NCBI RefSeq assembly: GCF_000015865.1
Contig: NC_009012.1
Span: 620,001 to 684,000, forward strand
Length of the DNA stretch: 64,000 bases
Direction of reading: 5' to 3'
DNA from: Acetivibrio thermocellus ATCC 27405
GTDB lineage: Bacteria; Bacillota; Clostridia; Acetivibrionales; Acetivibrionaceae
The position numbers and the translations under genes are program-made. Positions 53,111 to 63,778 of the stretch are shown in pieces. The number at the start of each line of letters is the position of its first letter. Within the stretch, counting starts at the first letter, position 1. The notes beneath the pieces were generated by a model, which was not told the DNA's origin, did not search any database, and saw only the letters and a program-made list of their open reading frames with translations.

Positions 53111-54775
53111 TTATTTTTTTGCCTGGTCCTTGTTTCTGATTTCCACTCTTCTGATTTTTCCGCTTATGGTTTTTGGAAGCTCATCAACAAACTCGATAAT
53201 TCTGGGGTACTTGTAAGGTGCGGTTACTTTCTTGACATGCTCCTGAAGTTCCTTTACAAGTTCATCGCAAGGAGAATAATTTTTGGCAAGAACGACAGTG
53301 GCTTTAACCACCTGACCTCTGATAGGATCCGGGACAGCTGTTATTGCGCATTCCAAAACCGCGGGATGCTCCAAAAGGGCGCTTTCTACTTCAAAAGGCC
53401 CGATTCTGTATCCGGAGCTCTTTATAACGTCATCAGCCCTGCCGACAAACCAGAAATAACCATCCTCATCGCGCCAAGCCATGTCTCCGGTATAATAGAT
53501 ATCATCGTGCCATACCTTTTTTGTAAGCTCAGTATCCCTGTAATATCCGTCAAACATTCCTATAGGTTTGCTTTTATCCGTTCTTATAACTATCTGGCCT
53601 TCCTCACCGACTTCGCAAGGATTGCCATTTTCGTCAAGAATATCTATGACATAGCCTGCAGACGGCTTGCCCATTGAACCTGGCTTGGGTTCCATCCAGG
53701 GGAATGTACCTATGGTCAAAGTAAGCTCTGTCTGACCATATCCTTCCATAAGCTTGATGCCCGTTGCTTTGTAAAACTGGTTGTATACTTCAGGATTCAG
53801 TGGTTCACCTGCAACGGTACAATATTTCAGCTTGCTGAAATCATATTTGGTTAAGTCCTCTTTTATAAAGAACCTGTAAATTGTAGGAGGTGCACAGAAA
53901 GTAGTAACACCATACTTGCATATTACATCGAGAAGATCCTTTGGAACAAATTTGTTATCATAGTCGTATACAAAAACAGCACTTCCGGCAATCCATTGAC
54001 CGTAGATTTTACCCCAGGCGGCTTTTGCCCATCCAGTGTCCGCAACGGTAAGGTGCAGTCCGCCGTCAATTACATTCTGCCAGTATTTGGCGGTTACAAT
54101 ATGGCCCAAAGGATAAGTAAAGTCATGGGCCACCATTTTTGGCATTCCGGTGGTTCCTGAAGTAAAGTACAAAAGCATGATATCGTCATTAGTTGTTGCA
54201 TCTTTGCCTGTTGGTCTTTCAAAATGTGAAGATTCGTTTTCGATTTCTTTGTTAAAGTTGTACCAGCCTTCCTTGTCTCTGCCGATAAGAGCTTTTGCCA
54301 TAACAGTGGGTGATTGCTCCAGTGATTCTTCAACGTGTTTTATTACTTCGTCTTCGCCAACACATACAATCATTTTGATGTCAGCCGCATTGTTTCTGTA
54401 AATTATGTCTTTTGCGGTAAGAAGATGAGTGGCCGGTATGCATGCCGCGCCTATCTTGTGAAGAGCGAGAATTGCAAACCAGAATTCGTAACGCCTTTTT
54501 AAAATAAGCATTACACGGTCGCCTTTTTTTATTCCCACTCTCTTAAAGAAATTTGCGGCTTTGTTGCTGTACTCTTTTAATTGGCCGAAAGTAAATGTTG
54601 CTTCCTCGCCCCTATCATTACACCAGACTAATGCCACTTTTTCAGGAGTTTTGTCTGCAATTTCGTCGGCAACATCATAAGCAAAATTGAAATTTTCAGG
54701 AATGTTCAATTTAAAATTTTGAACAAAATCGTCATATGAATTAAAATTTACTTTTGACAAATATTTCTCTAACAT
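53111..54775 (-). CDS. AMP-forming acyl-CoA synthetase
   Basis: 554 residues, ANL superfamily. P-loop-like motif [18 protein letters not shown]5 motif [10 protein letters not shown]7 [17 protein letters not shown]8 [20 protein letters not shown], and C-terminal catalytic Lys in KTISGKIRR. It activates a carboxylic acid with ATP to acyl-AMP, then makes acyl-CoA. The overall layout is nearest to acetyl- or medium-chain acyl-CoA ligases; the substrate is uncertain. The ATG at 54775 follows GGAGG. It lies 15 nt after an XRE-cupin regulator that probably controls it. Confidence 0.9.
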   Translation of the reverse strand: MLEKYLSKVNFNSYDDFVQNFKLNIPENFNFAYDVADEIADKTPEKVALVWCNDRGEEATFTFGQLKEYSNKAANFFKRVGIKKGDRVMLILKRRYEFWFAILALHKIGAACIPATHLLTAKDIIYRNNAADIKMIVCVGEDEVIKHVEESLEQSPTVMAKALIGRDKEGWYNFNKEIENESSHFERPTGKDATTNDDIMLLYFTSGTTGMPKMVAHDFTYPLGHIVTAKYWQNVIDGGLHLTVADTGWAKAAWGKIYGQWIAGSAVFVYDYDNKFVPKDLLDVICKYGVTTFCAPPTIYRFFIKEDLTKYDFSKLKYCTVAGEPLNPEVYNQFYKATGIKLMEGYGQTELTLTIGTFPWMEPKPGSMGKPSAGYVIDILDENGNPCEVGEEGQIVIRTDKSKPIGMFDGYYRDTELTKKVWHDDIYYTGDMAWRDEDGYFWFVGRADDVIKSSGYRIGPFEVESALLEHPAVLECAITAVPDPIRGQVVKATVVLAKNYSPCDELVKELQEHVKKVTAPYKYPRIIEFVDELPKTISGKIRRVEIRNKDQAKK

Positions 54776-54790
54776 TATATAAAACCTCCA

Positions 54791-55342
54791 TTATAAAATT
54801 ATAGCCAGAAATTTCGCAGGCTTGCCATTCATAGCCTTCATGCCGTGTTTTGCGCCCGAGTCGAAGAACAGGGAGTCACCTTCATTAAGTATGATTTCAT
54901 GACCATTGATAATTACCTTTAAAACACCTTCGATAACGTAGTTGAATTCCTGACCCGGGTGGGAATTGTAGTTCACTTCGGAATTTGAGTCGGGTTCAAC
55001 GGTGACAAGGAATGGTTCTATTTTTTTGTTTGCGAAATTGTATGCAAGGCTTTGATACTTATAGTCCTTTCTTCTTTCCACGCTTACACCCTTGTCTTTT
55101 CTGACAACACAATATGTATGGAGCTTTGGAGCTTCGCCTGTAAGGATTTCGGAAAGCTCAACGTTAAATCTGCCGGCAATTTTGAACAACAGGCTGACCG
55201 GTATGTCTACGTTGCCGCTTTCGTATTCTGTATAGGTTTTGCTGTCAATGCCCAGTTCCCTTGCCAGCGTTTCCGCGGAAATACCGGAGATTTCCCTAAG
55301 TTCCTTAATTCTTTTACTGATTTGTTTGATTTGCTCAGACAT
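54791..55342 (-). CDS. XRE-cupin transcriptional regulator
   Basis: 183 residues. An HTH of the XRE type (about 10-65, SAETLARELGIDSKTYTEYE) plus a C-terminal cupin domain (about 110-180, HPGQEFNYVIEGVLKVIING and GDSLFFDSGAKHG). The cupin binds a small ligand, perhaps an acid or acyl-CoA related to the synthetase downstream in the same operon. The ATG at 55342 follows AAGGATGG. This gene pair is common in clostridia, as I recall. Confidence 0.88.
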   Translation of the reverse strand: MSEQIKQISKRIKELREISGISAETLARELGIDSKTYTEYESGNVDIPVSLLFKIAGRFNVELSEILTGEAPKLHTYCVVRKDKGVSVERRKDYKYQSLAYNFANKKIEPFLVTVEPDSNSEVNYNSHPGQEFNYVIEGVLKVIINGHEIILNEGDSLFFDSGAKHGMKAMNGKPAKFLAIIL

Positions 55343-55494
55343 GGAACCATCCTTTCTGTATTTTAATAAACTCGGTTTTAATAAACTTGTCCACGACGAT
55401 AATACTTCTTTTATCGTAACATAGGAGAAGCCGGTATGTAAAGGGAAAGAGGACAGAGTGGTTAAATTTTTGGTTGTGGTTGTATGTTGATTGT

Positions 55495-56394
55495 TTACAT
55501 TGGATTTGAATGTGTGCGAAGGAGCTTGATGAATTCGGAAGAAGCTCTGGAGAGCGGTACATTTTTCATGGTGATGATTCCAAGTTTTCTAAGGGTAATG
55601 TCTTCTTTAAGCTTTACTTCAAATAGAGTCCCTTTTTTTAGTTCGTCGGCGACGCTTTCTTTCAGAACCAGAGCAATACCTAGTCCAATTTTTGCAAACT
55701 CTACAAGAAGGTCAATGCTTTCCAATTCTATCTCCGGTACAATGCCAATTCCTTTGGAGGAAAGATAAGAGTCAATATTCCGCCTTGTCGAAGTGCCACG
55801 GTCAAGCATGAGAAGAGGGTAGGAGGCAAGGGTTTTTATGTCGGTTTCCTGGTTTTTAAGCATGCTGAACTTGTCGGAGGCCACGAATATATCTTTTACG
55901 GTTAAAAATTCTTCATGGTGGATTTTATTACTGTCCTGCACCGGGAGAGTTACTATGCCAAAGTCAATAAGCCCTTTTTTCAGTATCTCTTCAATTTGCG
56001 ACGAAGTTCTGTTTATCACCTGTATTTTAATATTAGGATAGTTTTTTATGAATTTTTCTATATAAGGAATTAAAAAATATTTGCAGACTGTGTCGCTGGC
56101 ACCGATTCTTATCTCACCTCTTTCCATATTTTGGGTCTGATATATTTTATGTTCGGCTGTTTTTATGAAATTGTAAGCCTGCTCAATGTGTTTAAACAGT
56201 ATTTCTCCTTCCGCGGTAAGCTTTATTTCCCGGTTTTTTCGAAAAAAGAGCTTGGAACCCAGTTTTTCTTCAAGACTTTTTATAGACTGGCTTACCGCCG
56301 ACTGTGAAACATGAAGCGTGTCAGCGGCAGCTGAAAAGCTTTTAGCTTTTGCCGTATGATAAAAAATTTTGTACAATTCAAAGTTTATATCCAT
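55495..56394 (-). CDS. LysR-family transcriptional regulator
   Basis: 299 residues. The N-terminal HTH (SFSAAADTLHVSQSAVSQSI, KSLEEKLGSKLFFRK) and a periplasmic-binding-like effector domain, full length for the family. Divergent from purL, 119 nt apart, so it may control purL or only itself. The ATG at 56394 follows AGAGGT. Effector unknown. Confidence 0.9.
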   Translation of the reverse strand: MDINFELYKIFYHTAKAKSFSAAADTLHVSQSAVSQSIKSLEEKLGSKLFFRKNREIKLTAEGEILFKHIEQAYNFIKTAEHKIYQTQNMERGEIRIGASDTVCKYFLIPYIEKFIKNYPNIKIQVINRTSSQIEEILKKGLIDFGIVTLPVQDSNKIHHEEFLTVKDIFVASDKFSMLKNQETDIKTLASYPLLMLDRGTSTRRNIDSYLSSKGIGIVPEIELESIDLLVEFAKIGLGIALVLKESVADELKKGTLFEVKLKEDITLRKLGIITMKNVPLSRASSEFIKLLRTHSNPM

Positions 56395-56513
56395 ATAAGT
56401 ACCTCTAATACATCTTATTAATATTATTAATTTTACTTATTTATTTTATCATATTATAATGTATTTGTATCCGTCAAAATACTGAAAAAATAATTTGAAA
56501 GAGGTACAGGAGT

Positions 56514-59500
56514 ATGGTTAGAAGAGTTTTTGTTGAAAAGAAAAAAGGATTTGATCTGGAAGCCCAGAGAATGTACAGGGATTTGAAAGAAAACTTGAGA
56601 ATCGCCGGACTTTCCGGTGTAAGGCTAATTAACAGGTATGATGTTGAGGGAATATCCGATGAAGAGTATGAAAGCGCAAAGAGGACTATATTTTCCGAGC
56701 CTCCGGTGGAAGAGGTTTTTGACGAAACAATAAGTATAGATGAAAAGGACAAAATAGTTGCCATAGAATATTTGCCGGGACAGTATGACCAGAGAGCAGA
56801 TTCTGCATCTCAATGTATTCAGATACTGACCCATGGGGAAAGACCCAATGTCAAAGTTGCAAAACTTATAGTGCTTCAGGGGGATGTATCGCAGGAAGAG
56901 TATGAAAAAGTAAAAAAATATTTGATAAACCCTGTGGAATGTCAGGAAGCGTCTTTGGAAAAACCGTCAACTTTGGATGTGGAAGTAACCGTTCCCGAGG
57001 ATGTAAAAGTTTTAAAGGGATTTGTCAATATGAGCCGGGAAGAACTCAAAGCTTTTGCGGACAGCATGGGTTTGGCAATGTCTCTGGAGGATCTGGAATT
57101 CTGCCAAAAATATTTCAGGGATGATGAAAAGAGGGACCCAACCATCACCGAAATAAGGGTTATTGACACCTATTGGTCCGATCACTGCCGTCATACCACA
57201 TTTCTTACAAGGATACAGAATGTGGATATTCAAGAAGGAAGATTTACTGCTCCTGTAAAGGAGGCTTACGAGAGTTATCTTCAATCAAGAAAGTTTGTCT
57301 ATGGCGACAAAGAGAAAGATGTCTGCCTTATGGACATTGCGGTTATGGGCATGAGAGAATTAAAGAAAAGAGGATTGCTTAACGACCTTGATGAGTCTGA
57401 TGAGGTAAATGCATGCAGTATAGTGGTTAATGTGGATGTAAACGGAAAAAATGAAGAGTGGCTTGTGATGTTCAAAAATGAAACCCACAACCATCCAACG
57501 GAAATAGAACCTTTCGGAGGAGCTGCCACCTGTCTTGGAGGTGCCATAAGAGACCCGCTGTCGGGAAGGTCTTATGTGTACCAGGCCATGCGTGTAACGG
57601 GAAGCGGCGATCCGCGTACCAGCATAGATGATACGCTGCCCGGAAAGCTTCCGCAAAGAAAGATAACAACGGAGGCGGCTCAGGGCTACAGCTCCTATGG
57701 AAACCAGATAGGCCTTGCCACAGGACAGGTTGCTGAAATATATGATGAAGACTTTGTGGCAAAAAGAATGGAAATAGGTGCTGTAATCGGTGCTGCTCCT
57801 AGAAAAAATGTAAAAAGAGAAAAGCCAAAAGCAGGAGATGTAATCATACTTCTTGGGGGAAGGACAGGCCGTGACGGCTGCGGAGGTGCTACCGGTTCTT
57901 CAAAGGAGCATACGGAAGAGTCTTTGCTTACCTGTGGAGCCGAAGTGCAAAAGGGTAATCCTATAACTGAAAGAAAAATTCAAAGACTGTTCCGAAAGCC
58001 CGAGGTCAGCACGATGATTAAAAAATGCAATGACTTTGGTGCCGGAGGAGTGTCCGTTGCCATAGGGGAGCTTGCGGAAGGACTTAGAATAAATCTTGAC
58101 GCAGTGCCTAAAAAGTATGAAGGTCTTGACGGTACTGAGCTTGCCATCTCGGAATCCCAGGAAAGAATGGCGGTTATGGTGGCAAAAGAAAACGTGGATG
58201 CTTTCATTAAAGCTTCAAAAGAAGAGAATCTTGAGGCCACACCTGTTGCGGAAGTGACGGATGACAGAAGACTTGTAATGTACTGGAGAGGCAAGGCCAT
58301 TGTAGATATTAAGAGGGATTTCCTTGATACCAACGGAGTTAAGCAAAATACCAATGTCCTGGTTGCCGCTCCTTTGGAAGAAGAGTATTATTTTGCCGGG
58401 ATTCCAAAAGAGGCTGAGGATTATTCAAAGGATCTTCGTGATGCATGGATTCGAAACTTGCAGAGACTAAATGTATGCAGCCAGAAAGGACTTGTTGAGA
58501 GATTTGACAGTACCATCGGTGCCGGAACGGTGCTGATGCCTTTCGGCGGAAAATACCAGCTCACGCCTTCGGAAGGAATGGCGGCAAAGATTCCGGTACC
58601 GGACGGAGATACAAACACCGGTACGCTTATGGCTTTTGGGTACAATCCTTCCATTGCAAAATGGAGTCCCTTCCATGGAGCCATGTTTGCCGTGATAGAA
58701 TCTGTTGCCAAGATTGTTGCCATGGGCGGAAATCACAAAAAAATAAGATTGTCCCTGCAGGAGTATTTTGAGAAACTTGGCAAAGACCCCAAAAAGTGGG
58801 GTAAGCCCTTTAGTGCTTTGCTTGGTGCATATTATGCCCAGACCAAAATAGGGATACCTGCCATTGGAGGAAAGGACAGCATGTCCGGAACCTTTAAGGA
58901 CATGAACGTGCCTCCGACTTTGGTTTCCTTTGCCGTTGCAACAATGGACGTAAATTATACAGTGTCTTCCGAGTTTAAAAAGGCCGGAAGCAAAGTGGTT
59001 CTCATTCCTCTTAAAATAAATGAAAATGGAGTTCCGGATTTTGCTCAGCTGGATAAAAATTATGCGGCTGTGCATCAAATGATTATGAACAGAAAAGTGC
59101 TTGCGGCCCACACTGTAAGAAGCGGCGGAATTTCTGAAGCCATAAGCAAAATGTGCTTTGGAAACATGATAGGATTCAAATTTGAGGCATCAGTGGATGC
59201 AAGAAGGCTTTTTGAGCCGCTTTACGGGTCTATTGTGCTTGAGTTGGATGAAAGCTTAAATTTGGATGAGTTGTTGAAAGATGTGGAATATGAATTTTTG
59301 GGTGTTACCCAGGAGAAGAGGACAATTGACTTTGGTAATGTCGGCCTTGACCTGGTGGAGCTTTGCCAAAAATGGCAGGAGCCTTTGGAGAAGGTTTTCC
59401 CGACGGCTACTGAGCCTGTAAGCAGTACTCCCAAACAGTATAAATTTGAAAAAAGAAACAGTATAAAGCCCTCGGTTTCAATAGCAAAACCAAGAATATT

Positions 59501-60284
59501 CATGCCGATATTCCCGGGAACCAACTGTGAGTATGATACTGCCAGGGCTTTTGAAAAGGCCGGCGGGGTGGTGGACATGCTCGTTATTAAAAACCTTACT
59601 CCGAGCGAAATAGATGAATCCATAAGGGAAATGGCAAAAAGAATTGACAATTCCCAAATTGTGATGATACCCGGAGGGTTCAGCGGCGGTGATGAGCCCG
59701 ACGGTTCAGGAAAATTTATTGCCACGGCGTTTAGAAATCCAAGGGTAAAAGATGCGGTAATGAGGCTTCTTAAAGAGAGAGACGGACTTATGCTGGGTAT
59801 ATGCAACGGCTTCCAGGCTCTTATAAAGCTTGGACTTGTACCTTATGGTGAAATCAGGGACCTTAACGAAGACAGTCCAACCCTTACCTTTAACACAATA
59901 GGCCGTCACGTTTCATGTATGGTTAGGACAAAAATAACATCCACTCTGTCGCCATGGTTTAACAATGTAAAGGTGGGAGATATTCATACCATAGCCGTAT
60001 CCCACGGTGAAGGAAGATTTGTGGCAAGTAAAGAAGTGCTTGAAATGATGGAAAAGAACGGTCAGATAGCAACCCAGTATGTTGACCTTGACGGTAATGC
60101 AACCTATGACATAAGGTTTAATCCAAATGGCTCTTTCGAAGCAATTGAGGGCATAACAAGCCCGGACGGAAGAGTTCTGGGTAAAATGGGACATTCTGAG
60201 AGAATAGGAACCAATGTTGCCAAAAATGTGCCGGGGGATAAGGACCAAAAGTTGTTTGAGGCAGGAGTAAACTATTTTAAGTAA
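56514..60284 (+). CDS. purL: Phosphoribosylformylglycinamidine synthase, single-chain
   Basis: 1256 residues, the long type with all activities on one chain. The N-terminal PurS-like region is about 1-150. The FGAM synthase core shows DTYWSDHCRHTTF and FKNETHNHPTEIEPFGGAATC. The PurQ-like glutaminase (about 995-1256) has catalytic Cys1097 in GICNGFQAL and His/Glu in SHGEGRF. It converts FGAR, glutamine and ATP to FGAM in purine synthesis. Most Firmicutes use separate purS, purQ and purL; the fused form is seen in proteobacteria and some clostridia. The ATG at 56514 follows AGAGGTACAGGAG. No other pur gene is adjacent. Confidence 0.95.
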   Translation: MVRRVFVEKKKGFDLEAQRMYRDLKENLRIAGLSGVRLINRYDVEGISDEEYESAKRTIFSEPPVEEVFDETISIDEKDKIVAIEYLPGQYDQRADSASQCIQILTHGERPNVKVAKLIVLQGDVSQEEYEKVKKYLINPVECQEASLEKPSTLDVEVTVPEDVKVLKGFVNMSREELKAFADSMGLAMSLEDLEFCQKYFRDDEKRDPTITEIRVIDTYWSDHCRHTTFLTRIQNVDIQEGRFTAPVKEAYESYLQSRKFVYGDKEKDVCLMDIAVMGMRELKKRGLLNDLDESDEVNACSIVVNVDVNGKNEEWLVMFKNETHNHPTEIEPFGGAATCLGGAIRDPLSGRSYVYQAMRVTGSGDPRTSIDDTLPGKLPQRKITTEAAQGYSSYGNQIGLATGQVAEIYDEDFVAKRMEIGAVIGAAPRKNVKREKPKAGDVIILLGGRTGRDGCGGATGSSKEHTEESLLTCGAEVQKGNPITERKIQRLFRKPEVSTMIKKCNDFGAGGVSVAIGELAEGLRINLDAVPKKYEGLDGTELAISESQERMAVMVAKENVDAFIKASKEENLEATPVAEVTDDRRLVMYWRGKAIVDIKRDFLDTNGVKQNTNVLVAAPLEEEYYFAGIPKEAEDYSKDLRDAWIRNLQRLNVCSQKGLVERFDSTIGAGTVLMPFGGKYQLTPSEGMAAKIPVPDGDTNTGTLMAFGYNPSIAKWSPFHGAMFAVIESVAKIVAMGGNHKKIRLSLQEYFEKLGKDPKKWGKPFSALLGAYYAQTKIGIPAIGGKDSMSGTFKDMNVPPTLVSFAVATMDVNYTVSSEFKKAGSKVVLIPLKINENGVPDFAQLDKNYAAVHQMIMNRKVLAAHTVRSGGISEAISKMCFGNMIGFKFEASVDARRLFEPLYGSIVLELDESLNLDELLKDVEYEFLGVTQEKRTIDFGNVGLDLVELCQKWQEPLEKVFPTATEPVSSTPKQYKFEKRNSIKPSVSIAKPRIFMPIFPGTNCEYDTARAFEKAGGVVDMLVIKNLTPSEIDESIREMAKRIDNSQIVMIPGGFSGGDEPDGSGKFIATAFRNPRVKDAVMRLLKERDGLMLGICNGFQALIKLGLVPYGEIRDLNEDSPTLTFNTIGRHVSCMVRTKITSTLSPWFNNVKVGDIHTIAVSHGEGRFVASKEVLEMMEKNGQIATQYVDLDGNATYDIRFNPNGSFEAIEGITSPDGRVLGKMGHSERIGTNVAKNVPGDKDQKLFEAGVNYFK

Positions 60285-60566
60285 GATTTCCCTTTAAAAG
60301 CTGAAAAATTTTTATGTAGTATTTATAAAATATATGTTATAATCAAAAAGCAGGGAACAAGACAAGACTTTTTTTGACTTCTGTTAGGGGTGGGGGGATG
60401 AACTGAATAAAGACGAATGAGAGATATTTATAGATTTATAGAAAGTTTACAATTTTGAAACAATTAGGACAAGTTTAAATGCTATAATTGTTTTGTCTTA
60501 AGAAAGAAATCTGGATTATCAGAAAATTTGGTATTCTTTAAAAATTAAAAAAAAGGATGAATTAAG
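60285..60566 (+). other. Intergenic region between purL and the foldase
   Basis: 282 nt; no gene. TATAAT occurs at about 60482-60487 with only a poor -35 (GGACA region). No clear purL terminator was found. Confidence 0.35.
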
Positions 60567-61808
60567 ATGAAAAAATCAAAAAGTATTATATTGGTTATTA
60601 GTATAGTTGTAGTGCTGATTGCGGGTTTGTCAGTGGCAACTTATTTTATACTGAAACCCTTGTTTGGAGAAAAGGATGAAAGTAATATTTCTCCGATTAC
60701 CAAACAGTTGACGGAAGAAGAGGCAAGTAAAGTAATTGCTGAAGTAAACGGGGAGCAGATACTATACAAAGATTTCTATTTTATATACAGCCAGCAGGCG
60801 GCATATTATGGTCTTACTACTGAGGATGAAGATTCACTGAGTGACGATACGAAAGAAATATTAAATACTATAAAAAAAGAGTTGTTGACTCAGTTGATTC
60901 AGCAAAAACTTGCAAAACAAAAGGCAAAAGAAGCAGGATATGAAGTAACGAAGGAAAGACTTGATGAGGCTTCGGAAGCAATTGAAGAGATGATTCGTAA
61001 TATGGCGGAGCAAATGAAACTTAGCAGTCCGTCCGAAGCTGAAAGCAGAGATTTTCTCAAAGAAGCAAGGGACTTCATTAATAGTGAGCTTAAAGCTATG
61101 AGAATAACGATGGACGAGTATATAAGAGATACTGCCGAATATATGATTGTAACGGATTTTATGGAAGACCTTACAAAGGATATTGTTGTAACCGACGAAG
61201 AAATCAAGAAATATTATGACGAACAGTTGAAGATCCAGCAGGAAAATCCGGAAGAAGCTGCGTATGCCGAAGTACAATTGATTCAGCCGGCAAGCTCAAG
61301 GGTAAAACATATATTGATAGCTTTACCTGAGGAAGAACAGCAGGAGTACCAAAACCTGAAAAGTGAGGGAAAGGATGAGGAAGCAGAGGCATATTTGAAG
61401 GAAAAGCTCGAAGCAATAAAGCCAAAGGCTGAAGAAGTACTGAACAAGGCAAAAAACGGAGAAGACTTTGAGGCTCTTATAAAAGAATACGGTGAAGATC
61501 CCGGAATGGAAAGCGAACAGTACAAGGACGGATACACCGTTACTAAAAACAGCGGATTTATAAAGAGTTTTGAAGATGCTTCCCTGGCTCTTGGAGTAGG
61601 CGAGATATCGGATCTTGTTGAAGGTCCTTACGGATATCATATAATAAAAGTGTATGAGAAGACGGAAGCAAAACCGTATACTCAGGAAGAGAAAAAATCT
61701 GAGATTGAAAGTCTTTTAAAGAGTCAAAAGAAAACGAATTTCATGAATGAAAAAATGAAAGAGTGGGAAAGTGCTTCTACAATAGTAAGGCATGATGATT
61801 TGCTGTAA
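60567..61808 (+). CDS. PrsA-like peptidyl-prolyl isomerase, signal-anchored
   Basis: 413 residues. An N-terminal signal anchor (about 6-31) has no lipobox, so it is probably membrane-tethered by the helix, unlike lipoprotein PrsA. A SurA/PrsA-like helical N-domain is followed by a parvulin rotamase domain (about 248-395) with SRVKHILIALP, YKDGYTVTKNSGFI and EGPYGYHIIKVYEK. The rotamase contains a Glu/Lys-rich insertion. It helps fold exported proteins, which matters for a heavy secretor of cellulosomal enzymes. The ATG at 60567 follows AAGGATG. Confidence 0.88.
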   Translation: MKKSKSIILVISIVVVLIAGLSVATYFILKPLFGEKDESNISPITKQLTEEEASKVIAEVNGEQILYKDFYFIYSQQAAYYGLTTEDEDSLSDDTKEILNTIKKELLTQLIQQKLAKQKAKEAGYEVTKERLDEASEAIEEMIRNMAEQMKLSSPSEAESRDFLKEARDFINSELKAMRITMDEYIRDTAEYMIVTDFMEDLTKDIVVTDEEIKKYYDEQLKIQQENPEEAAYAEVQLIQPASSRVKHILIALPEEEQQEYQNLKSEGKDEEAEAYLKEKLEAIKPKAEEVLNKAKNGEDFEALIKEYGEDPGMESEQYKDGYTVTKNSGFIKSFEDASLALGVGEISDLVEGPYGYHIIKVYEKTEAKPYTQEEKKSEIESLLKSQKKTNFMNEKMKEWESASTIVRHDDLL

Positions 61809-61820
61809 TGCTGTATGATT

Positions 61821-61857
61821 AAAAATCCTGGCGGCGGATTAGGCTGCCAGGATTTTT
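61821..61857. terminator. Bidirectional terminator between foldase and asnB
   Basis: AAAAATCCTGGC (61821-61832) pairs perfectly with GCCAGGATTTTT (61846-61857). Confidence 0.9.
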
Positions 61858-61870
61858 AGTTGTTTGCTTA

Positions 61871-63712
61871 TTATACAATTGATATATGGTTATCCCGCAG
61901 CCAAAAATCCACCTGGATAAGATAGGCAAGCATTTGGGGCTGTGCCATCAACTGGCCGAACCAGGGATCTGTGTTGTCCGAATTTCCTTCGGCCATGGAC
62001 CTTACCACTTTTACGTCAATTAATTGATGAAGAGGTGAACTGCTGTCGTTTAATATTTCGAGCAGCCATTTGCTGACAGCTTTTTTATATGAAGGATTAT
62101 GAGTTTTCGGGTATGGGCTTTTCTTTCTCTCAATTATATCATCTGGAAGTATGCCTTTTAGAGCCTGTCTTAAAAGCCCTTTTTCTCTTTTGTTGTACAT
62201 TTTCAACTCCCATGGTATGTTCCATACGTATTGGACCAGTCTGTGGTCGCAGAACGGAACCCTTACTTCAAGACCCGATGCCATACTCATGCGGTCTTTT
62301 CTGTCAAGCAAGGTGGCCATGAACCAGTTGATGTTTAGGTAAAAGATTTCTCTTCTTCTGGCTTCAATTCTGTTTTCCCCTTTTAAGTGCGGAACCTCGC
62401 TTAGAGTTTCTCTATAACGTCTTTGGATGTATTCTTCAGGCTTTATCAAATTCAAAATCTCAGGGGACAGTATTTTTGTCCTTTCGTGTACCGAAACGGA
62501 CCAGGGGAAAGTATCGGCAAACAGCATTTTCTCATTATGAAACCACGGATATCCTCCGAATATTTCATCCGCACATTCACCGGATAATGCCACAACCGAA
62601 AATTTTTTCACCTCCCGGCAGAAAAGAAACAGGGATGAGTCAATATCTGCCATTCCCGGCAGGTCCCGTGCCTTTACAGCGTCAATAAGAGCGTCAACCA
62701 GCTGTGGTGTGTCAAATTTTACATAGTGATGGCATGTATTAAAGCTTTCACTCATTTTTTTTATCCAGGGTTCATCGGAGTTTGGCTGAAACATGCTGGG
62801 CTTAAAATAAATGTCATTGTCTACATAATCTACAGAAAAAGTGTTAAGCTGTCCTTTGCCCTGGGAGGCAAAAGTCTTTGAAGCAACAGCCGTAATGGCA
62901 CTTGAATCAAGTCCGCCCGACAGAAAAGTACAGACAGGAACATCTGCCACAAGTTGCCTTGTGATGGCATCCAATACAAAATCTCTGACTTTGGATATGG
63001 TGGCTTTTTCACTGTCGGTATGGGGATAACTTTCCAGCGACCAGTATTTTCTGATCTGTATTCCGTTTATATCAAAAATCATTGAATGAGCGGGTTTTAG
63101 TTCATAAACATCTTTGAATATACCGTGTCCCGGTGTTCGGGCGGGTCCCAGCGCAAAGATTTCCGCTAAGCCTTCGGCATCCAATTTTGGCTCCACAAGG
63201 GGATTTGCCAGGAGCGCCTTTAATTCAGAGCCAAATATCAAAGAATCTCCTCTTTGGGCATAAAACAGGGGTTTTACGCCGAATCTGTCCCTTCCCAGAA
63301 AAAGCCTCTTTTTTCCTTCATCCCAAATTCCGAAAGCATATATTCCGTTTAGATGTTCGACACATTTTGCACCCCATTCAATATAGGAAACAAGTAAAAC
63401 TTCCGTGTCAGAGCTTGTTAAAAATTCATGGCCCCTGGATTCAAGTTCGTTTCGCAGGTCCGCAGTGTTGTAAAGTTCCCCGTTGTATGTAATAACGTAC
63501 GTGTTTTCACCCTGCCTGCGAACCATGGGTTGAATTCCGCCTTCCGGGTCGACAACTATCAAACGCTTATGGGCAATAAGCGCATTTGGAGAAATCCAAC
63601 TTCCCGATGCATCGGGTCCCCTGGGGGTCAGCCTGTCAATCATTGAATTTAATATTTCTTTTTGATTGGTCAAGTCTGATTTAAGATTTATCCATCCTGC
63701 AATACCGCACAT
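61871..63712 (-). CDS. asnB: Asparagine synthase (glutamine-hydrolysing)
   Basis: 613 residues. The N-terminal glutaminase starts MCGIAGW, so Cys2 becomes the nucleophile after Met removal. NGELYN and SSDTEVLL are also present. The synthetase domain has the PP-loop FLSGGLDSSAI and ALSGECADEIFGGYPW. It makes asparagine from aspartate, glutamine and ATP. The start ATG at 63712 is fixed by Cys2. A terminator-like hairpin lies in its leader (63747-63778). Confidence 0.94.
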   Translation of the reverse strand: MCGIAGWINLKSDLTNQKEILNSMIDRLTPRGPDASGSWISPNALIAHKRLIVVDPEGGIQPMVRRQGENTYVITYNGELYNTADLRNELESRGHEFLTSSDTEVLLVSYIEWGAKCVEHLNGIYAFGIWDEGKKRLFLGRDRFGVKPLFYAQRGDSLIFGSELKALLANPLVEPKLDAEGLAEIFALGPARTPGHGIFKDVYELKPAHSMIFDINGIQIRKYWSLESYPHTDSEKATISKVRDFVLDAITRQLVADVPVCTFLSGGLDSSAITAVASKTFASQGKGQLNTFSVDYVDNDIYFKPSMFQPNSDEPWIKKMSESFNTCHHYVKFDTPQLVDALIDAVKARDLPGMADIDSSLFLFCREVKKFSVVALSGECADEIFGGYPWFHNEKMLFADTFPWSVSVHERTKILSPEILNLIKPEEYIQRRYRETLSEVPHLKGENRIEARRREIFYLNINWFMATLLDRKDRMSMASGLEVRVPFCDHRLVQYVWNIPWELKMYNKREKGLLRQALKGILPDDIIERKKSPYPKTHNPSYKKAVSKWLLEILNDSSSPLHQLIDVKVVRSMAEGNSDNTDPWFGQLMAQPQMLAYLIQVDFWLRDNHISIV

Positions 63713-63746
63713 ATTGATATCAACTCCCGATATTAGATAAAAATAA

Positions 63747-63778
63747 AAAGGTGCCCTTTAATGACTTGCGGCACCTTT
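63747..63778 (-). terminator. Terminator-like hairpin in the asnB leader
   Basis: On the minus strand AAAGGTGCC pairs perfectly with GGCACCTTT (arms 63770-63778 and 63747-63755) and is followed by a T-rich run. It lies 35 nt before the asnB start. It either ends an upstream transcript or works as an attenuator. No full T-box or known riboswitch could be recognised. Confidence 0.7.

Noticed and set aside
63747-63778. T-box riboswitch for asnB
   Set aside because: GGTGCCGC is faintly like a T-box, but specifier stem and antiterminator could not be found within the window.
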